DNA of 10,304 nucleotides from the NCBI GenBank assembly GCA_030840185.1, contig JAUZFY010000055.1, positions 1 through 10,304 on the forward strand, given 5' to 3'. The DNA comes from Microbacteriaceae bacterium. Its GTDB lineage: Bacteria > Actinomycetota > Actinomycetes > Actinomycetales > Microbacteriaceae. Shown piece by piece: positions 8,374 to 10,304 of the stretch (its first letter is position 1; each line of letters begins with the position of its first letter). A program made the translations under genes and the position numbers. The notes below the pieces were generated by a model. The model had not been told where the DNA came from. It ran no database searches and saw only the letters and a list, made by a program, of their open reading frames with translations.

Positions 8374-8427
8374 GCGCCCGCCGGTCGAGCTGCGCCCGCC
8401 GGTCGAGCTGCGCCCGCCGGTCGAGCT
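8374..8427. repeat. Three perfect 18-bp tandem repeats
   Basis: The unit GCGCCCGCCGGTCGAGCT is repeated three times without a mismatch at 8374-8391, 8392-8409 and 8410-8427. The array begins one base after the PHP pseudogene stop, and its last unit forms the start of the palindrome at 8419-8465. The 18-bp period is a multiple of three, so the array would stay open as repeated codons, but it lies outside any gene. Exact identity of the copies implies recent expansion or slippage. Confidence 0.9.
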
Positions 8428-8465
8428 AGTCGAGACCCGGGAGGATGATCTCGACAAGCTCGATC
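8419..8465. repeat. Imperfect palindrome, probable interspersed repeat, possible bidirectional terminator
   Basis: The left arm GGTCGAGCTAGTCGAGACC (8419-8437) and right arm GATCTCGACAAGCTCGATC (8447-8465) pair at 16 of 19 positions around a 9-nt loop. The motif matches, from memory, the GGTCGAGCTTGTCGAGACC palindrome scattered between genes in Microbacteriaceae and relatives. It sits between the convergent ends of the PHP pseudogene and tetR, where such elements commonly occur and may end transcription from both sides. No U-tract follows, so factor-independent termination in the classical form is doubtful. Confidence 0.7.
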
Positions 8466-8470
8466 AACGA

Positions 8471-9043
8471 TCACGGGACCGCGCGGATAGCGGCCGGCTC
8501 GAGGCATCCGCGCACGACCATCGCGACGGCCGGCCGCGGATCGGCATCGGGGTCGACCGTGATGCGGTGCAAAACAAGGCCCTCTCCGCACGCCATCAGC
8601 GCCCGGGTAGCGCTCACCGGATCGGCGGCGCCCAGATGGGTGAGCATATCTTCCGTCCAACGCTCGAAGCGTTGACGGTTGGCCACGAGCGGGGCTTGAA
8701 CCGCGATGTCGTGCGCTGATTCGAGGAACAACACGTACCGGGCAATCGTGCGGGATCGGAACTCGCCGGTCGTCACCTCAATGACCGCGGTGATGGCCTC
8801 GACCAGGTCGTTCGGGGTCATCGAGTCGGGGCCGACGGCGGGCGCCAGATTCCCGAGTTCCTGGTCGGCGACCCGGGTGACGACCCCTTCGAGCAACGCT
8901 GCGCGGGTGCGGAAGTAATTCGACGTCGAGCCGCGGGGGATGCCCGCCTGCTCGTCCACCCGGGCATGCGTCAGCGCGCGCAGGCCCTGCGTGCCGATCA
9001 GCTCGACCGCGGCATCCAGAGCACGTTCCCGAGTTGTCAGCAT
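8471..9043 (-). CDS. TetR-family transcriptional regulator
   Basis: Dimeric one-component regulator, probably repressing itself and the divergent hydrolase gene. The 190-residue length is normal for the family. The N-terminal DNA-binding domain reads ERALDAAVELIGTQGLRALTHARVDEQAG with the recognition-helix region IPRGSTSNYFRTRAALL at about 35-51, close to the family consensus PKGSLYHHFKSKEEL. The C-terminal helices are the ligand pocket and have no recognisable specificity. A GTG at 9052 would add three residues, but it overlaps the -10 hexamer TATAGT (9056-9051), so the ATG at 9043, seven nucleotides after that hexamer, is preferred and implies a leaderless message. Two palindromes in the 73-bp divergent region are likely its operators. 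Its 3' end runs directly into a palindromic repeat shared with the PHP pseudogene end. Confidence 0.93.
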   Translation of the reverse strand: MLTTRERALDAAVELIGTQGLRALTHARVDEQAGIPRGSTSNYFRTRAALLEGVVTRVADQELGNLAPAVGPDSMTPNDLVEAITAVIEVTTGEFRSRTIARYVLFLESAHDIAVQAPLVANRQRFERWTEDMLTHLGAADPVSATRALMACGEGLVLHRITVDPDADPRPAVAMVVRGCLEPAAIRAVP

Positions 9044-9050
9044 GAAAACC

Positions 9051-9064
9051 ACTATAGATGTAGT
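9051..9064. promoter_or_regulatory. Operator-like palindrome 1 of the tetR-hydrolase region
   Basis: ACTAT-AGAT-GTAGT, flanked by a pairing C and G (CACTA...TAGTG). It contains the tetR -10 hexamer (TATAGT on the minus strand, 9056-9051) and its right end overlaps the candidate hydrolase -35 GTGACA. Binding here would block both promoters. Confidence 0.65.
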
Positions 9065-9091
9065 GACAGAGCACTACGAAAGTAGTACCGT
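9063..9091 (+). promoter_or_regulatory. Candidate promoter of the alpha/beta hydrolase gene
   Basis: GTGACA at 9063-9068 (four of six to TTGACA) and TACCGT at 9086-9091 (TANNNT) are separated by exactly 17 bp, giving a start near 9098 and a leader of about 19 nt that contains the ribosome binding site. Both elements touch the operator-like palindromes. Confidence 0.55.
9073..9086. promoter_or_regulatory. Operator-like palindrome 2 of the tetR-hydrolase region
   Basis: ACTAC-GAAA-GTAGT is a perfect 5-bp inverted repeat with the same 4-bp spacer as palindrome 1, centred 22 bp away, i.e. about two helical turns and on the same face. It fills the hydrolase -35/-10 spacer and covers the expected tetR -35 position. 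Confidence 0.68.
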
Positions 9092-9103
9092 GGAGTTCAA
9101 GTC

Positions 9104-9111
9104 AGAGGAGG
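9104..9111 (+). promoter_or_regulatory. Shine-Dalgarno site of the hydrolase gene
   Basis: AGAGGAGG ends five nucleotides before ATG 9117. It fixes the start against the longer open frame that extends upstream across the tetR gene on the other strand. Confidence 0.85.
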
Positions 9112-9116
9112 CTGCC

Positions 9117-10034
9117 ATGACGCGCACGCAGATCGCTCTCGAGCTGCCGCAGCTCGAGGGGGTTCAGCATCATTTCGTCGACCTGCCTGGGCTGCGCATG
9201 CATGTGGCTGAAGCCGGTTCGGGGGAGCCGGTGCTTCTGTTGCATGGGTTCGCCCAGCACTGGTGGGAATGGAGGGGTGTGATCGGCGGTCTGGCCGAGC
9301 GCTACCGCGTGATCTGCCCCGATCTGCGCGGGCAGGGGTGGACGGACGCCCCGGGCGGCGGGTACACCAAGAGTCAACTGGTCGCAGACCTGGTTGCCTT
9401 GCTTGACACGTTCGGACTCGACCGCACCCGCCTGATCAGCCACGATATGGGGGCGATCAGCGGGTTCGCCCTCGCGCTCGAGCACCCGGATCGCGTTGAA
9501 CGCCACATCGCCATTGGCGTGCCGACGCCCTACGTCTCGTTCAGCCTTCGTTTCCTCGGAATCATGCGCTACCTGTGGTTCCAGGAGGCTCTCGCGATGC
9601 CCGGACTTGGCACCCGGCTACTCAGCTCTGGAAACCAGCGACTGCCGCGCTGGTTGTTCTCGCACTTCACGCCAGATCCGGCGAGCTGGCCGGCTGAGGA
9701 CGTCGAGCTGTATATCGCGCCCCTCCGCGACCGCGACCACGCTCGAGCCGGCGAGATGCTGTACCGGCACCTCGTGATGCCCGAGTTCCCACGCATGATG
9801 GCGGGCGCCTACAACAACACCCGGATGAGCACACCGACTCTGCTGCTCGCGGGTGCCGCAGACCCCGTGTTCGCGCCAGCGCTGGCGACGACCTTCCTCG
9901 CGTCAGCTAAGGCGCATGCCGATCAGGTCGAACTGGAGGTGATCGACGGTGCCGGGCACTTCGTTGTCGATGAGCAGCCGCAGCAGGTGTTGAATCACGC
10001 GCTTAGATTCTTTGCGGCCGCACAGCCTGCGTGA
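9117..10034 (+). CDS. Alpha/beta-fold hydrolase, epoxide-hydrolase-like
   Basis: Predicted cytosolic alpha/beta hydrolase of 305 residues. Domain order: oxyanion-hole motif LLLHGFAQHWWEWR (HGF at 43-45), CPDLRGQGWTDAP, nucleophile elbow ISHDMGAISGF with Asp110, a cap region at about 140-230, the acid LLAGAADPVF (Asp249) and the base GAGHFVVDEQP (His281). An Asp nucleophile is typical of epoxide hydrolases and dehalogenases rather than Ser esterases. The cap region and the WWEWR segment look epoxide-hydrolase-like, although the usual HGxP proline is Ala here. The substrate is unknown; a fluoroacetate/haloalkane dehalogenase-like activity is an alternative. The ATG at 9117 is chosen because AGAGGAGG precedes it by five nucleotides. 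It is divergent from tetR with shared twin operators, suggesting induction by its substrate or a similar toxic compound. No signal peptide is seen. Confidence 0.92.
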   Translation: MTRTQIALELPQLEGVQHHFVDLPGLRMHVAEAGSGEPVLLLHGFAQHWWEWRGVIGGLAERYRVICPDLRGQGWTDAPGGGYTKSQLVADLVALLDTFGLDRTRLISHDMGAISGFALALEHPDRVERHIAIGVPTPYVSFSLRFLGIMRYLWFQEALAMPGLGTRLLSSGNQRLPRWLFSHFTPDPASWPAEDVELYIAPLRDRDHARAGEMLYRHLVMPEFPRMMAGAYNNTRMSTPTLLLAGAADPVFAPALATTFLASAKAHADQVELEVIDGAGHFVVDEQPQQVLNHALRFFAAAQPA

Positions 10035-10038
10035 CTAA

Positions 10039-10079
10039 CGTGACGTCGGCCGATGAAGCCCGCAACCGACGAGGTCACG
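10039..10079. terminator. Bulged hairpin between convergent genes, candidate terminator
   Basis: CGTGACGTCGG at 10039-10049 pairs with CCGAC (10066-10070) and GTCACG (10074-10079), giving 11 base pairs with a 3-nt GAG bulge and a 16-nt loop. It starts five bases after the hydrolase stop and overlaps the stop codon of the minus-strand frame to its right. There is no U-tract on either side, so its role as terminator is uncertain. Confidence 0.4.
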
Positions 10080-10304
10080 GCGGCATCCACGACCAGGCGT
10101 CCGGGTCGGAGGGAGGTCCGCCGCTCAGGCATCCATAATCCTTGACGCTACCCGTTTCGGTCAGGAGGGCGGGCCGAAGGTACTTCGCGAACCGGAACAG
10201 GTCGGCTCGCCACGATGCGCAGCGCGTGCAGCATATTTCGCTTGCACTTCCGTGCCGCTGGCCGCCGATGAGGACCAACGCGAAATGTTCTGTCTCAGTG
10301 CCCA
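10075..10304 (-). CDS. Unrecognised protein, C-terminal part (5' end off the window)
   Basis: A minus-strand frame is open from the right edge to TGA at 10077-10075, about 75 codons. It reads TEHFALVLIGGQRHGS, then EICCTRCASWRADLFRFAKYL and a Gly/Pro/Asp-rich tail ending DAWSWMPP. The CC-x-x-C group and nearby His could be part of a metal site, but I recognise no family. Its orientation, convergent on the hydrolase gene with a hairpin at the junction, fits a real gene end. Against it, it is short, partial, and the tail looks low in information. A start inside the window (TTG 10278) is possible but not supported by a ribosome binding site. The other strand of this 270-bp tail shows nothing better. 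Confidence 0.35.
   Translation of the reverse strand, partial: GTETEHFALVLIGGQRHGSASEICCTRCASWRADLFRFAKYLRPALLTETGSVKDYGCLSGGPPSDPDAWSWMPP

Noticed and set aside
8374..8427. CRISPR array
   Set aside because: The 18-bp units are directly adjacent with no spacers and no cas genes nearby; this is a plain tandem repeat.
8940..9116. Upstream extension of the hydrolase frame to 8940
   Set aside because: It runs antisense through the tetR DNA-binding domain and through both operators; the strong ribosome site at 9104-9111 sets the start at 9117.

Overview
This window is chromosomal DNA from a high-GC Gram-positive actinobacterium. The protein sequences, the GC-rich third codon positions, the promoters placed almost directly on start codons, and a palindromic GGTCGAGCT-N-GTCGAGACC-type repeat all suggest the family Microbacteriaceae. 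That placement is inference from recalled family traits, not from a search. Most of the window is ordinary core metabolism and housekeeping. No phage, insertion sequence, CRISPR array, tRNA or rRNA was seen.

Layout. (1) 1-880, minus strand: the 5' part of a class II fructose-bisphosphate aldolase gene (fbaA), cut by the window edge. (2) 1012-1995, plus strand: class II fructose-1,6-bisphosphatase (glpX), divergent from fbaA across 131 bp, so an enzyme that splits fructose-1,6-bisphosphate and one that dephosphorylates it share a control region. (3) 1996-3339, minus strand: rmuC, abutting the glpX stop tail to tail with no spacer. (4) 3453-4943, plus strand: a CoA-acylating methylmalonate-semialdehyde dehydrogenase (mmsA type), divergent from rmuC. 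(5) 4959-5573, minus strand: a DEDDh 3'-5' exonuclease of the DNA polymerase III epsilon type. (6) 5646-6044, plus strand: an SseB-family protein, followed through a TAATG overlap by a 32-codon reading frame that looks like the stump of a SAM-dependent methyltransferase. (7) 6149-7222, plus strand: the conserved P-loop nucleotidase ychF.

(8) 7223-7563: a 341-bp gene-less stretch with an 11-bp inverted repeat and two degenerate repeat-like motifs. (9) 7564-8372, plus strand: a PHP-domain (DNA polymerase X C-terminal-like) gene that has lost an internal block and changed frame, so it is a pseudogene or a split gene. (10) 8374-8465: three perfect 18-bp tandem repeats running into a 19+19 bp imperfect palindrome. 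(11) 8471-9043, minus strand: a TetR-family regulator. (12) 9117-10034, plus strand: an epoxide-hydrolase-like alpha/beta hydrolase, divergent from tetR. The 73 bp between them carry two ACTAYNNNNGTAGT palindromes 22 bp apart, which cover promoter elements of both genes. (13) 10075-10304, minus strand: an unrecognised cysteine-containing reading frame open to the right edge, behind a bulged hairpin.

The most informative signals are three. The twin-operator switch between tetR and the hydrolase gene is very legible. There are two fresh-looking gene losses (the PHP gene and the methyltransferase stump). A -10-like hexamer recurs 6-8 nt before the start codon in about seven genes, indicating mostly leaderless transcription, whereas fbaA and the hydrolase have clear Shine-Dalgarno sequences. 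I see no convincing undescribed multi-gene system here.
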